DNA from: Melioribacteraceae bacterium
GTDB lineage: Bacteria > Bacteroidota > Ignavibacteria > Ignavibacteriales > Melioribacteraceae
Assembly (NCBI GenBank): GCA_016927595.1
Contig: JAFGMI010000042.1
Coordinates: 83,901 to 147,900, forward strand
Direction of reading: 5' to 3'
DNA length: 64,000 nucleotides
Shown here in pieces: positions 38,184 through 47,507 of this stretch; the stretch's first letter is position 1; every line of letters begins with the position of its first letter. A program made the position numbers and the translations under genes. Under the pieces are notes generated by a model, which was not told the origin of the DNA, ran no database searches, and saw only the letters and a list, made by a program, of their open reading frames with translations.

Positions 38184-38507
38184 GATTATCCTGTGTTAAA
38201 ATTTTATTCAGATTTCTGTAAATCTCATTCACATTATTTTGAATCATACATTTCTTATCACGTTTGTCCCGGTCTTAATATTCGTCTTTGCCTGATTCTT
38301 TGTCCTGATCCTGATCTCAATTCTTGTCCTTAACTAACTCTTTGTCCTGCTCTAAATCTTAATCTTGATCATAATCTTAATCTTCGCCTCTACCTAAATC
38401 ATAATCCTGTTCTTAATCATTATCCTTATCTCTGTCTCTATTCAATTTCTTTTGCAATGTTTATGATCAGGATCAGGATTTGATCAAGATTATAGGACTA
38501 AGATTGC
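38184..38507. repeat. degenerate hexamer-period repeats between lipA and the E2 gene
   Basis: From about 38268 to 38445 the plus strand is a pyrimidine-rich string of variants of TCTTAA, TCCTGA and TCTTGA. Near the E2 end the same motif appears inverted. The arms TCCTGATCCTGATC (38303-38316) and GATCAGGATCAGGA (38465-38478) are exact inverse complements, so the region can fold into a long hairpin. No ORF or promoter is obvious. A shorter related stretch (ATCAGGATAATGATCAGGAT) lies at 59611-59630 downstream of the phosphohexomutase gene. Confidence 0.7.
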
Positions 38508-40109
38508 CTAAATAATTGTTGCATCAAAGTTCTCCAGCGTATTTTTTACCGACCGCAGAAATAGTCCACCGAGCATACCATCAATCAGTCTGTGGTCATG
38601 ACTGAGCGACAAATACATCATAGGTTTTATGGCTATGGTGTCCTGTCCGTCAGCTTCAATTACAACGGGTTTTTTGGTAACGGCACCTACTCCAAGGACA
38701 CCCACTTCCGGCTGATTAATTATAGGTGTACCGAATAAGGATCCGAACACACCGAAATTTGTAATCGTAAAAGTCCCTTCCATAATATCATCCGGAAGAA
38801 GACCTTTGTTCCTTGATTTATCACTCAATTCCTTAATAGCCTTTGCAAGCCCTTTAATATTTTTTTCATCTGCATGCTTAATATTCGGTACAATCAAACC
38901 GTTAGGTTCAACGGCAACTGCTATCCCCAGATTAATAGATTTTTTCAGAACTATGTTGTCCCCGTCTATCGATGCGTTCAGGTAAGGATACTCCTTCAAA
39001 GCTTTAATGCATGCATACGATATAAACGGCATGTAAGTAAGTTTAATTCCCTCATCCTTCTGGAATGAAACTTTATTCTTCTGGATGTAATTGTGTACTC
39101 TGCTCATATCCACTTCCGTAACACCAGTAACATGCACCGATGTATCGCGGCTGTTAACCATGTGATACATTATACGTTGTCGTATTTTATCCATCGGGAT
39201 AATTTTAATACTCTCATCTTTACCAAAATGCGGCACACTTTTTTGCCTGGGCAATTCTTCTGAAATGGTACGTAATTCTACAGGGGTAGTTGAGCCTGAT
39301 TCACGATGCTTCAAATATTTGAGCACATCGTTTTTTGTCACTCTCCCATTGATTCCGGTGCCGGTTATTCGCGATAATTCTTCAAAACTGATTCCTTCCT
39401 TTTTAGCGATATTCATCACAAGAGGTGAAAAGAATTTCTTGCTATCATCCTCTAAAATGTTTTCAGGTATTATCTGGGACTGTTTTTGAGATTCCATTTT
39501 ATCTGCAGGTATCTCATCCTTCTTTGATTCTGTCTTAGCAGGTTTTACTATACCTCCGCTGGCAGATATCCTGGCAACAACCGTGTCAACCTCCACAGTA
39601 TCATTTTCATTGTACAGAATTTCAGCAACAGTACCCGCTGCCGGCGATGGTACTTCCGTGTCAACTTTATCTGTACTTATTTCGAATATAATCTCATCAC
39701 GTTCTACTTTGTCGCCAACTTTTTTATGCCATTTTATGATAGTCCCTTCCATTACAGATTCACCCATTTTAGGCATCGGGACATCGATCAGTTCTCCCCC
39801 TACCTGAGTTGTTGACGGAACTTCCTCTTCTAAAACCGGCTTCTGAATCACATCATCAGATGAAACCTGACCGTCTGTTTCTATAATGGCAACAACTGTA
39901 TCAACTTCAACGGTTTCGTTTTCATAAACCTTTATTTCCAGCAGCACTCCTGTTTCAGGGCTGGGGATTTCAGTATCAACTTTATCTGTACTGATCTCGA
40001 AGATTATCTCATCCTTTTGAACTTTATCACCTTTCTTCTTATGCCATTTGATAAGTGTACCTTCAGTAATACTTTCACCCATTCTAGGCATTTTCACTTC
40101 GACATTCAT
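38508..40109 (-). CDS. dihydrolipoamide acyltransferase (E2) with two lipoyl domains
   Basis: The 533-residue E2 core of a 2-oxoacid dehydrogenase complex has two near-identical lipoyl domains with the lipoylated lysines K43 and K148, each in 'EISTDKVDTE'. A peripheral subunit-binding domain (about 228-265, 'SPLVMNIAKKEGI') and a catalytic acyltransferase domain ending in 'SHDHRLIDG' complete it. Linkers between them are Lys/Glu/Pro-rich. It lies just after the fused E1 gene (20 bp) in a cluster with lipB, lpd and lipA. The branched-chain-type E1 suggests a branched-chain or broad 2-oxoacid substrate, but this is not certain. Confidence 0.93.
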   Translation of the reverse strand: MNVEVKMPRMGESITEGTLIKWHKKKGDKVQKDEIIFEISTDKVDTEIPSPETGVLLEIKVYENETVEVDTVVAIIETDGQVSSDDVIQKPVLEEEVPSTTQVGGELIDVPMPKMGESVMEGTIIKWHKKVGDKVERDEIIFEISTDKVDTEVPSPAAGTVAEILYNENDTVEVDTVVARISASGGIVKPAKTESKKDEIPADKMESQKQSQIIPENILEDDSKKFFSPLVMNIAKKEGISFEELSRITGTGINGRVTKNDVLKYLKHRESGSTTPVELRTISEELPRQKSVPHFGKDESIKIIPMDKIRQRIMYHMVNSRDTSVHVTGVTEVDMSRVHNYIQKNKVSFQKDEGIKLTYMPFISYACIKALKEYPYLNASIDGDNIVLKKSINLGIAVAVEPNGLIVPNIKHADEKNIKGLAKAIKELSDKSRNKGLLPDDIMEGTFTITNFGVFGSLFGTPIINQPEVGVLGVGAVTKKPVVIEADGQDTIAIKPMMYLSLSHDHRLIDGMLGGLFLRSVKNTLENFDATII

Positions 40110-40129
40110 CAGTCAAATCACTCCTTAAT

Positions 40130-42226
40130 TTAATATGCCAGTAAACTTTTAATTTCATTATAAATTAAATCTCGGTCAGGCAGAATTTCTCTTTCAAGAT
40201 TCGGATGATACGGTATTGGTGTATCCTTAGCAGCTACACGTCTTACAGGACCGTCAAGACTTTCAAAACAGTTCTGCGAAATTCTTGCGGCAATTTCCGC
40301 TCCAAATCCTGCCGTTAAAGTATCCTCATGTATAACAATTACTTTACCGGTTTTACGAACCGATTTATAAATAGTCTCTTCATCAAGAGGCGATATGGTC
40401 CTTAAATCAATCAATTCAATACTATAACCTTCAGTGACAAGTTTTTTAATTGCAAAATTACATTCATGAACCATAGCGCCGTAGGTAACAATTGTAATGT
40501 CATTACCATCACAAACGATTTTAGCCTTGCCGAAAGGCAGAAGATAGTCTTTATCAGGTTCAGGTGATGTGGCATAGCTCTGCCTGTAAAGTCCTTTGTG
40601 TTCAAGGAAAAGAACAGGATCCTTGAGCCGCAGCGCAGTCTTAAGCAGACCTTTGGCATCTGCAGCGTTGGAGGGATAGGCAATCAGTAATCCGGGCATA
40701 TGTGAAAAATAACCTTCAATATTCTGACTATGATATAGTCCACCATGAATATATCCTCCAATTGCGACACGCATTACCATAGGTACTTCAAAAAGATTAT
40801 TTGATCTGTACCTGTACATAACAAGCTCGTTTCGGATCTGCATGAATGCGGGCCAAATGTAATCACCAAACTGAAACTCGACGCAAGGTTTTAATCCTGC
40901 AAGAGCCATTCCTATTCCGACGCCTGCGATTGATGCTTCAGCCAGGGGTGAATTAAATACTCTGTCATCACCAAGGTAAGAAGATAAATTTTTCGTGGCA
41001 CCGAATACACCGCCTTTCTTATCACGCACATCCTCACCGAAGACATAAATTTTTTCATTCCGTTCCATTTCTTCTTTCAGTGCATGATTTATAGCGTCAA
41101 CCATTACGATATTTTTCCCGCTCGGTATAGAAGTTTCAAATTTTATTCTGTCATGAGTTCCACTCTCATCCACAACATATTTTAACGCATCCGCTGCAGC
41201 AGGATTAGATTGTTCAAGCGCCCAATCCGAAATTTCTGATATATGATTTGTTATTTCTTTATTAAACTCCTCAAACGCCAGCTCGGTCAGAATCCCTTTC
41301 TGGATCAGTTTACTTGAAAAAAGAGTAATCGGGTCTTTCGCAAAAAAGTCGTCCAGAGATTCCTGCGGAATATATTTTTTCTGATCATCGGAAGAGGAAT
41401 GTGAAAATAGTCTTACGGTATGTGCTTCTACGAGAACAGGTCCCTTCCCTTGCCGGGCGTATTTAAATGCGGATTGAGCGGCAGCATGCGAAGCCAGAAA
41501 ATCCGTACCGTCAATTGTTACTCTGTAAAGATTTTCATAGCCCTTCATCATTTCAGCTATGGATGCATTTCTGCCTGCTGTCTGATCCTCAACAGGAACT
41601 GATATTGCATATTTATTATTCTGAATCAGGAAAATTACCGGCAGTTTCTCCCGCGCTGCCCAGTTAACGGCTTCATGAAATTCGCCTTCGCTTGTGGTCC
41701 CTTCGCCGCTGGAGACGTAGGTAACAGCATTATTCCCCTTCTTCTTATTAGCTAGTGCAGTGCCGACTGCCTGTAAAAACTGAGTACCTGTCGGACTTGA
41801 TTGAGTCGGCACATTAAACTCTTTCGACCCCCAATGATTGGGCATTTGTCTGCCGCCAGTCATCGGATCATCGGCTTTTGCAAGCATATGAAGGAAGATA
41901 TCTTTAGGCTTTACTCCAAGAGCCAGCATAAAAGGCATATCCCGGTAATATGGAAATGCCCAGTCGTGGCGGGGTTTCATAACCAGCCCGAATGCAACCT
42001 GAATTGCCTCGTGTCCGCCGGCTGATAAATAAAAAAAGGATTTTCCCTGCCTTAGCAGTTTCATTATTTTATAATCTATTTCACGCCCGATAGTCATAAT
42101 CCTGAGCGCATGCATTAACTCATCCTTTGTAAGACCTCCGAATGATCCGATTTTGCCGGTCGGTGCAGAACCGTTGGTTTTATTTATTTTCTCTGTAATC
42201 TCAGATGTTTTATTTTCTTCAGCCAT
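40130..42226 (-). CDS. 2-oxoacid dehydrogenase E1, fused alpha and beta subunits
   Basis: The 698-residue protein is a natural fusion. Residues about 30-345 form the alpha part, with the TPP motif 'SSGEGTTSEGEFHEA' and 'QNNKYAISV'. Residues about 362-698 form the beta part ('GEDVRDKKGGVFGAT', 'HEDTLTAGFGAEIAA'). The closest family by motif is the branched-chain 2-oxoacid dehydrogenase type, although some act on pyruvate. The enzyme decarboxylates a 2-oxoacid and transfers the acyl group to the E2 lipoyl arm. It overlaps lipB by 8 bp. Confidence 0.92.
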   Translation of the reverse strand: MAEENKTSEITEKINKTNGSAPTGKIGSFGGLTKDELMHALRIMTIGREIDYKIMKLLRQGKSFFYLSAGGHEAIQVAFGLVMKPRHDWAFPYYRDMPFMLALGVKPKDIFLHMLAKADDPMTGGRQMPNHWGSKEFNVPTQSSPTGTQFLQAVGTALANKKKGNNAVTYVSSGEGTTSEGEFHEAVNWAAREKLPVIFLIQNNKYAISVPVEDQTAGRNASIAEMMKGYENLYRVTIDGTDFLASHAAAQSAFKYARQGKGPVLVEAHTVRLFSHSSSDDQKKYIPQESLDDFFAKDPITLFSSKLIQKGILTELAFEEFNKEITNHISEISDWALEQSNPAAADALKYVVDESGTHDRIKFETSIPSGKNIVMVDAINHALKEEMERNEKIYVFGEDVRDKKGGVFGATKNLSSYLGDDRVFNSPLAEASIAGVGIGMALAGLKPCVEFQFGDYIWPAFMQIRNELVMYRYRSNNLFEVPMVMRVAIGGYIHGGLYHSQNIEGYFSHMPGLLIAYPSNAADAKGLLKTALRLKDPVLFLEHKGLYRQSYATSPEPDKDYLLPFGKAKIVCDGNDITIVTYGAMVHECNFAIKKLVTEGYSIELIDLRTISPLDEETIYKSVRKTGKVIVIHEDTLTAGFGAEIAARISQNCFESLDGPVRRVAAKDTPIPYHPNLEREILPDRDLIYNEIKSLLAY

Positions 42227-42953
42227 TAATTTTCTCTCCTTTCTCTTCGAAATGAGCGGTATTCAGAAATGGTAATTCAGATGCAACAGTTTCATCGTAA
42301 CCGAAAATACTTACAAACTTATTAATGATTTTTTCATTTATTTGGTTCAAATCGATACTCATTCCAGTCTCCTTTTGCAGCGATGTAACTTCTTTATCGG
42401 TAATGCCGCAAGGAATAATCCCCTGGAAAAAAGATAAATCAGTGTTAACATTAAAAGCAAATCCATGCATCGTAACCCATCTGCTTACTTTTATACCTAT
42501 TGCGCAGATTTTACGGTCTTCAATCCATACCCCGGTTAAACCTTCGTTTCGTCCCGCTTTAAGTCCATATCCTTTGCACACCTGCAGAATTACCTCTTCA
42601 AGAGATCTGAGATAAAGATGAGTATCCTGCTTCCATTCTTTAAGATCGATGATCGGGTAGCCTACTACCTGACCGGGACCGTGATATGTTATATCCCCGC
42701 CCCGGTCGATATCATAAACAGCAATATTATTATCCTTCAGATATTTATCCGAACCCACAAGATTTTTTCTATCGGCTACTTTCCCAAGTGTGTATGTATG
42801 AGGATGCTGAAGGAGCAGGAGAGTATCGGGAATTTCATTCAGAGTTCTTTTTTTTAATAACTCTTTTTGAATATCCCAGGCTTCCTTATAACCGATTATT
42901 CCAAGGTCGATATGTTGAAGTAATCTAGATATGGATAGCCTCCCCATATGCAT
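42219..42953 (-). CDS. lipB: octanoyltransferase (LipB)
   Basis: LipB (244 aa) moves octanoate from acyl carrier protein to the lipoyl domains of E2. The catalytic Cys is C182 in 'IIPCGI', and the paired lysine is K155 in 'AIGIKVSRW'. 'RGGDITYHGPGQ' is also seen. The ATG at 42953 lies 29 bp inside the end of lpd; a second ATG (42947) is two codons later and either could be used. A GGGGAGG stretch overlaps this junction. Translation is probably coupled to lpd and E1. Confidence 0.95.
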   Translation of the reverse strand: MHMGRLSISRLLQHIDLGIIGYKEAWDIQKELLKKRTLNEIPDTLLLLQHPHTYTLGKVADRKNLVGSDKYLKDNNIAVYDIDRGGDITYHGPGQVVGYPIIDLKEWKQDTHLYLRSLEEVILQVCKGYGLKAGRNEGLTGVWIEDRKICAIGIKVSRWVTMHGFAFNVNTDLSFFQGIIPCGITDKEVTSLQKETGMSIDLNQINEKIINKFVSIFGYDETVASELPFLNTAHFEEKGEKING

Positions 42954-44328
42954 TTGCAGCTGCTTCCATTATTGCTTCCGATAATGTAGGATGCGCATGA
43001 ACGGTTTTGACAATCGACTCAAAGGTCGCTTCCATCGATTTTGCGAGTCCGACTTCAGCAATCATTTCGGTCGCTTCGGATCCAATAATGTGCGCTCCTA
43101 ACAGCTCGCCGTATTCCGCGTCGAAGATCAATTTTACAAATCCTTCTCTTTCACCAAGGGCTGTCGACTTCCCGCTTGCAGAGAACGGAAATTTACCAAT
43201 CTTCAACTCATATCCCTCAGCTCGTGCTTTTTCCTCAGTCAAACCGATACTGGCAACCTGAGGCTGACAAAAAGTACAGCCTGGAATATTGGAGTAATTA
43301 ACAAGAGGAGAATTCAGACCCTTAATCTTTTCAACGCAATGAATTGCTTCTGCCGATGCAACATGCGCCAGCCATGGCGGTCCTATTACGTCGCCGACTG
43401 CATATATCCCCGGAACGTTTGTACTGTAATTGTTCTTATTAACTTTTATATAATTTTTTTCTACCTCGACACCGATTTTTTCAAGTCCGATATTTTCAAC
43501 ATTACCCGTGACGCCGATTGCATTTAATACCTTTTCGGCTTTCAATACCTGCATTTCACCAGTTTTCTCAATTGTAACCTTAACACCGGTTTTCTGAATT
43601 TCCGCATTTTTAACAACTGCACCAGTTATAACTTCAATACCGCGTTTTTTAAAATTTCTTTCAAGTGTCTGCGAAACTTCCTTGTCTTCGATTGGAAGCA
43701 TGTTGCCGAGCATTTCAACTAACGTTACTTTTGTTCCGAGTACATTATAGAAATATGCAAATTCTACCCCTATAGCCCCGGCGCCTATTACAATCATGTC
43801 TTTAGGTTGTTTAGACAGGGTCATTGCTCCTGTGCTAGTAATAATATTTTCGTGATCAACCGGTACAGAAGGAATTGTTTTTGGTCTGGCACCTGTAGCA
43901 ATAATGAAATTATCTGCAGTTATTGAACCGGTTAATTTACCATCAGAATCCAAAATCTCCAGCTCCTTTCCCGACTTGAACCGTCCGAAACCTTTAATGT
44001 GATCAATTTTGTTCTTTTTTATAAGATATTCGACTCCCTTAACTATGCGGTTTGACACATCTCGGCTTCGTTTAATAATTTTATCAAAATCAAAGCTAAC
44101 ACCCTCAACTTTTATCCCGAAATCACCTGCATGATTACTTACAAGATCTAAGACTTCTGCATTCTTAAGAAGTGATTTAGTCGGAATACAGCCCCAATTC
44201 AAACAAATTCCGCCCAAATTTTCCTTTTCAACAACTGCGGTTCTGAATCCCAGTTGTGCTGCACGAATTGCTGCAACATAACCTCCGGGACCACCTCCAA
44301 TTACTACAATCCCGTAATGTTTTGACAT
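42925..44328 (-). CDS. lpd: dihydrolipoyl dehydrogenase (E3)
   Basis: The 467-residue flavoprotein reoxidises the E2 lipoyl group with NAD+. It has an N-terminal FAD Rossmann motif 'GGGPGGYVAA', the redox disulfide C42-x4-C47 in 'GGICLNWGCIPTKS', an NAD motif 'VIGAGAIGVEFAYF', and the C-terminal dimer-domain 'HAHPTLSE' with the catalytic His-Glu pair. It is the first gene of the lipoate cluster (lpd, lipB, E1, E2, then lipA). The upstream 132-bp gap separates it from the endonuclease III gene. Confidence 0.97.
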   Translation of the reverse strand: MSKHYGIVVIGGGPGGYVAAIRAAQLGFRTAVVEKENLGGICLNWGCIPTKSLLKNAEVLDLVSNHAGDFGIKVEGVSFDFDKIIKRSRDVSNRIVKGVEYLIKKNKIDHIKGFGRFKSGKELEILDSDGKLTGSITADNFIIATGARPKTIPSVPVDHENIITSTGAMTLSKQPKDMIVIGAGAIGVEFAYFYNVLGTKVTLVEMLGNMLPIEDKEVSQTLERNFKKRGIEVITGAVVKNAEIQKTGVKVTIEKTGEMQVLKAEKVLNAIGVTGNVENIGLEKIGVEVEKNYIKVNKNNYSTNVPGIYAVGDVIGPPWLAHVASAEAIHCVEKIKGLNSPLVNYSNIPGCTFCQPQVASIGLTEEKARAEGYELKIGKFPFSASGKSTALGEREGFVKLIFDAEYGELLGAHIIGSEATEMIAEVGLAKSMEATFESIVKTVHAHPTLSEAIMEAAANAYGEAIHI

Positions 44329-44460
44329 ATAAAATTCACCCTATTGAATATTATGGAAGCTGTGAAATATAATGAAGATATAAGTAAAAAGAAACTTTAA
44401 CTCCTATTAATTAAATCGGACTAAAGCCTTCTAAAATAATAATTTATGGCTAGGATTGTA

Positions 44461-45174
44461 TCAGATATGATCGAGCAGCATAAAACTGCTGCCTGTCGGC
44501 AGTACTGAAGATTTTAAGTTCTTGGGTTCAAAACCGCATATCTTAAAAAGCGGACATTTAGTGCAAACCGGATTTGAAGGCTTGCAAATTTCACGTCCGA
44601 GCCGAATAAGATTTGTATGAAAACTGTGCGCAATACCTTTCGGGAAATCCTCGTGAAGCGCATTAAACGTCTTATCGGGAGTTTTTTGTTTAACGATTCC
44701 AATCCGGTTAAGTGTACGATGCACATGTGTATCTACGGGACAGATATCCCTGTCAAGCGCAAACAGCAACACACAGCTAGCCGTTTTTAATCCTACACCA
44801 TTAAAACTGGTTAATTCGTCCAGAATTTCAGTATTAGCTTTATGAATAATATTATCGAGCGAAATTCTACCGTATTTTTTCATCAATCCTGAAACCAGTT
44901 CTTTAATCGCTTTAGATTTCTGCAGACCAAGCCCGGCAATTCTGATTTCTTTCTCGATCGAAATTCGTCGGGCTTTATAAATTTCTTCATTTGACGGGAA
45001 TCGTTTTTTAAGATTTTTGTATGCCTGAAAGGAATTTTTATCATTTGTATTCTGCGAAAGAATTGTCCCTATCAGCATGTCGACCGGATCGGGGATTCGC
45101 GAATTTCTTTCAGGAATGCCGTAATACTTTATAAGAAGACCATTAATTTTTTGGATTCTTTTGTTCAGCTTCAT
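44461..45174 (-). CDS. endonuclease III-like DNA glycosylase
   Basis: The 237-residue HhH-GPD protein has the helix-hairpin-helix 'FNGVGLKTA' with catalytic K130, the catalytic Asp D148 in 'CPVDTHVHR', and a C-terminal [4Fe-4S] motif C197-x6-C204-x2-C207-x5-C213. These are the features of bifunctional Nth enzymes that remove oxidised pyrimidines. It has about 20 extra residues at the C-terminus relative to E. coli Nth. It is encoded 41 bp downstream of a T9SS propeller gene and is probably read with it or from an internal promoter. Confidence 0.93.
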   Translation of the reverse strand: MKLNKRIQKINGLLIKYYGIPERNSRIPDPVDMLIGTILSQNTNDKNSFQAYKNLKKRFPSNEEIYKARRISIEKEIRIAGLGLQKSKAIKELVSGLMKKYGRISLDNIIHKANTEILDELTSFNGVGLKTASCVLLFALDRDICPVDTHVHRTLNRIGIVKQKTPDKTFNALHEDFPKGIAHSFHTNLIRLGREICKPSNPVCTKCPLFKICGFEPKNLKSSVLPTGSSFMLLDHI

Positions 45175-45215
45175 TTGAGATAATGATTGCCAGGTCTAAT
45201 AAATTCCGTGACGTA

Positions 45216-47501
45216 TTACTTAAGAAACAACATCTTTCTTACGATGTTCACATTACCGGTACTTAAACGATATAAATAGATTCCCGATGACAATCCTGAA
45301 CCATTATACTCTACCGAATGTGAACCCGCTTTCATCAAGCCATTTATAATTGTGGTCACCTCTTCTCCTAAGGTGTTATAAACCGTTAATATAACTTTCT
45401 GTGCGGATGGGATATAGAAACTTATCGTTGTTGACGGATTAAACGGGTTGGGGTAATTTTGTTCAAGCAGATAATTGTCTGCCCCAGAACTTGTTTTATC
45501 TACATCAGAAATGATATTTGACATACTAACCGTAAACTGAAATTCATCATCAACACTCAGCGGTTTTAAAGTATTTATAAAAATAGTATCTCCTTCTGCG
45601 GGCAATAAAATACCGCCATCAGGCAGGGTTGAAATCAGCTGCGCATGCGTACTGAAGCTGCTTGTTTTATACTCCTCCGGAGTCATGAATACTATTTTTT
45701 CGCCAGCATCCCATTGCAGGTTTTTAGTATTTGTATTTTCAAAAATTACCATTTCGATTCTGCTGTCGTCTGTAATATCTCTGGCAGTGAACGGTATAAT
45801 AATCTCTTTTTTGTTCGATGTGCTTAACACTGTATCAAGCGGATTTGAATACGACCCGTCACTCAGTGTATCCGGATTCCCCCATATCAGAGCAATATCT
45901 ATCGGCGAAATAGCCGGTGAGATTGTTGGATTCTGAAGTTCAAATGTAATGTTCGTTCCTGAGGAATTAATAAATTCAAACGTTTTGAAATTTAAAGCCA
46001 GGTTAAACTCCGGGATAAGTTCAACCGATATCCCGTCGAATTCTTCAGTGATATACGAAACACCGGAACCGAAATTAATGGGAAATCCATCAATTTTTAA
46101 TTCATCCGAGCTCAGACTTCTCACATACATTGTTAAATAATCCCCGGATGAATTGCCGAAGTAAATTGAATACGTATCTTCAACTATCAGAGAGGAATCG
46201 ACAACATGAATCACAAAATCCGAAGTGGTATTACCGGCGGAATGTTCGAGCAGAGACTTATCAAGAAAGCCCGATGTATATTTCAGGTTTACTCTTTTTC
46301 CTATTATCTCATAATCTTCATTGTATTGTCCCCAGCTTGACCAAACGACCAATATCTCGTCCGGGTTCGGCACAATGAAATCGGGTTCCCACTGATAATT
46401 ATCGGTATAATCATTAATTTTTCTTTCGAGCGATAACGGCTTGCCTTTATCACTTACCAGTTTGTAGAACACTCCTTCTCTGCTGCCGTCCAGTTCCCAG
46501 TTAGACCACAGAACCGCGAGTTTACCGTCATCAATATATTCAACTTTAGGCAGCCACTGGTAGAATTTCGTTGATGAATTGATCAGTATTTCTTCCCCGA
46601 CCTTCTCAAAACTGTTATTAAAATTCTGCATATAAATTCCGCCGTCGTATCCGTCCTGTTCCCAGCTGCACCACACTATGCTGAAATTATCCTGAGTATC
46701 AACAGCAATATCACCGAACCATTGGTAGTCCTCGGTGCAGGAATTTACCTGGAATTCGTCTTTAATTATAATTCCATCCTTATCAAATACTTTAGCAAAA
46801 ATATCATAACCTTGTGATGATGGAATATATGATTCCCAGGCTGCAATAAAGCTACCGTCACTCAGATATTTTATAACAGGTCGTGCCTGGCTGTATTCGG
46901 TCTGTGTATTAATTAAAAAATTATCACCAGTTTTACTACCATTTAAATCTGTAAACTGCTGTGCGAATATTCCCCTGTCGCTGCCATCCTGATACCACGA
47001 TTCAAAAGCAATAATAAATTTCTCATCCGGGTGCATATCAATTGCGGGCATAGTCTGAGTGTTCGGCTGAAAACTGTTGACCAGGAACTCATTCTTGTAA
47101 ACATTCCCGTTATTAAAAATTTTTGCTTTTATATCGTAGGAATTCCCGAGATTTCTATTATTGAACGAAGCCCATGAAACTACAAAAAAACCATCCAATC
47201 CCGACGCTACCGAGGGAAATTTCTGATCACCAGCTGTTGAATCATTTACGAGCGTTTCAGGTCCGATTTTATTATCAGCAGAATCAAACAACTGCATAAA
47301 AATGTCTCCTTGAGAATTTGAATCGAGCTGATCAACAGATTTCCAAACTACAACATAATCGCCGTTTGTATTAATTCTTGAGATTACCGGATTTCGCTGT
47401 TCTCCTCTCAGGTTGGAATTAATTAGAAACTCATCCTGAGCAGAAAGACTGAGTGATGTAATAAAAAAGCCGATTATTGTTAAAATTACATTATGCTTCA
47501 T
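45216..47501 (-). CDS. T9SS-exported predicted seven-bladed propeller protein
   Basis: The 761-residue protein has a signal peptide (cut after 'SLSAQ'). It then has seven repeats of about 52 residues, each opening with a variant of 'EFLVNS-T' ('FLINSN', 'TLVNDS', 'FLVNSF', 'FLINTQ', 'FQVNSC', 'ILINSS', 'RKINDY') and containing 'W-SW-QDG' cores. A beta-sandwich region (about 400-660) follows, and then a T9SS sorting domain with 'QNYPNPFNPST'. The repeats resemble bacterial sialidase- or lectin-like propellers, but no catalytic signature was seen. It lies 6 bp after the VanX-like gene in surface cluster 2. Confidence 0.8.
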   Translation of the reverse strand: MKHNVILTIIGFFITSLSLSAQDEFLINSNLRGEQRNPVISRINTNGDYVVVWKSVDQLDSNSQGDIFMQLFDSADNKIGPETLVNDSTAGDQKFPSVASGLDGFFVVSWASFNNRNLGNSYDIKAKIFNNGNVYKNEFLVNSFQPNTQTMPAIDMHPDEKFIIAFESWYQDGSDRGIFAQQFTDLNGSKTGDNFLINTQTEYSQARPVIKYLSDGSFIAAWESYIPSSQGYDIFAKVFDKDGIIIKDEFQVNSCTEDYQWFGDIAVDTQDNFSIVWCSWEQDGYDGGIYMQNFNNSFEKVGEEILINSSTKFYQWLPKVEYIDDGKLAVLWSNWELDGSREGVFYKLVSDKGKPLSLERKINDYTDNYQWEPDFIVPNPDEILVVWSSWGQYNEDYEIIGKRVNLKYTSGFLDKSLLEHSAGNTTSDFVIHVVDSSLIVEDTYSIYFGNSSGDYLTMYVRSLSSDELKIDGFPINFGSGVSYITEEFDGISVELIPEFNLALNFKTFEFINSSGTNITFELQNPTISPAISPIDIALIWGNPDTLSDGSYSNPLDTVLSTSNKKEIIIPFTARDITDDSRIEMVIFENTNTKNLQWDAGEKIVFMTPEEYKTSSFSTHAQLISTLPDGGILLPAEGDTIFINTLKPLSVDDEFQFTVSMSNIISDVDKTSSGADNYLLEQNYPNPFNPSTTISFYIPSAQKVILTVYNTLGEEVTTIINGLMKAGSHSVEYNGSGLSSGIYLYRLSTGNVNIVRKMLFLK

Positions 47502-47507
47502 GTCGCT

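Noticed and set aside
38268-38478. CRISPR array
   Set aside because: The repeats are degenerate, about 6 bp in period and without uniform spacers; no cas genes are nearby.
44520-44535. tRNA-like GGTTCAAA motif
   Set aside because: It falls inside the endonuclease III coding sequence and no cloverleaf can be built around it.
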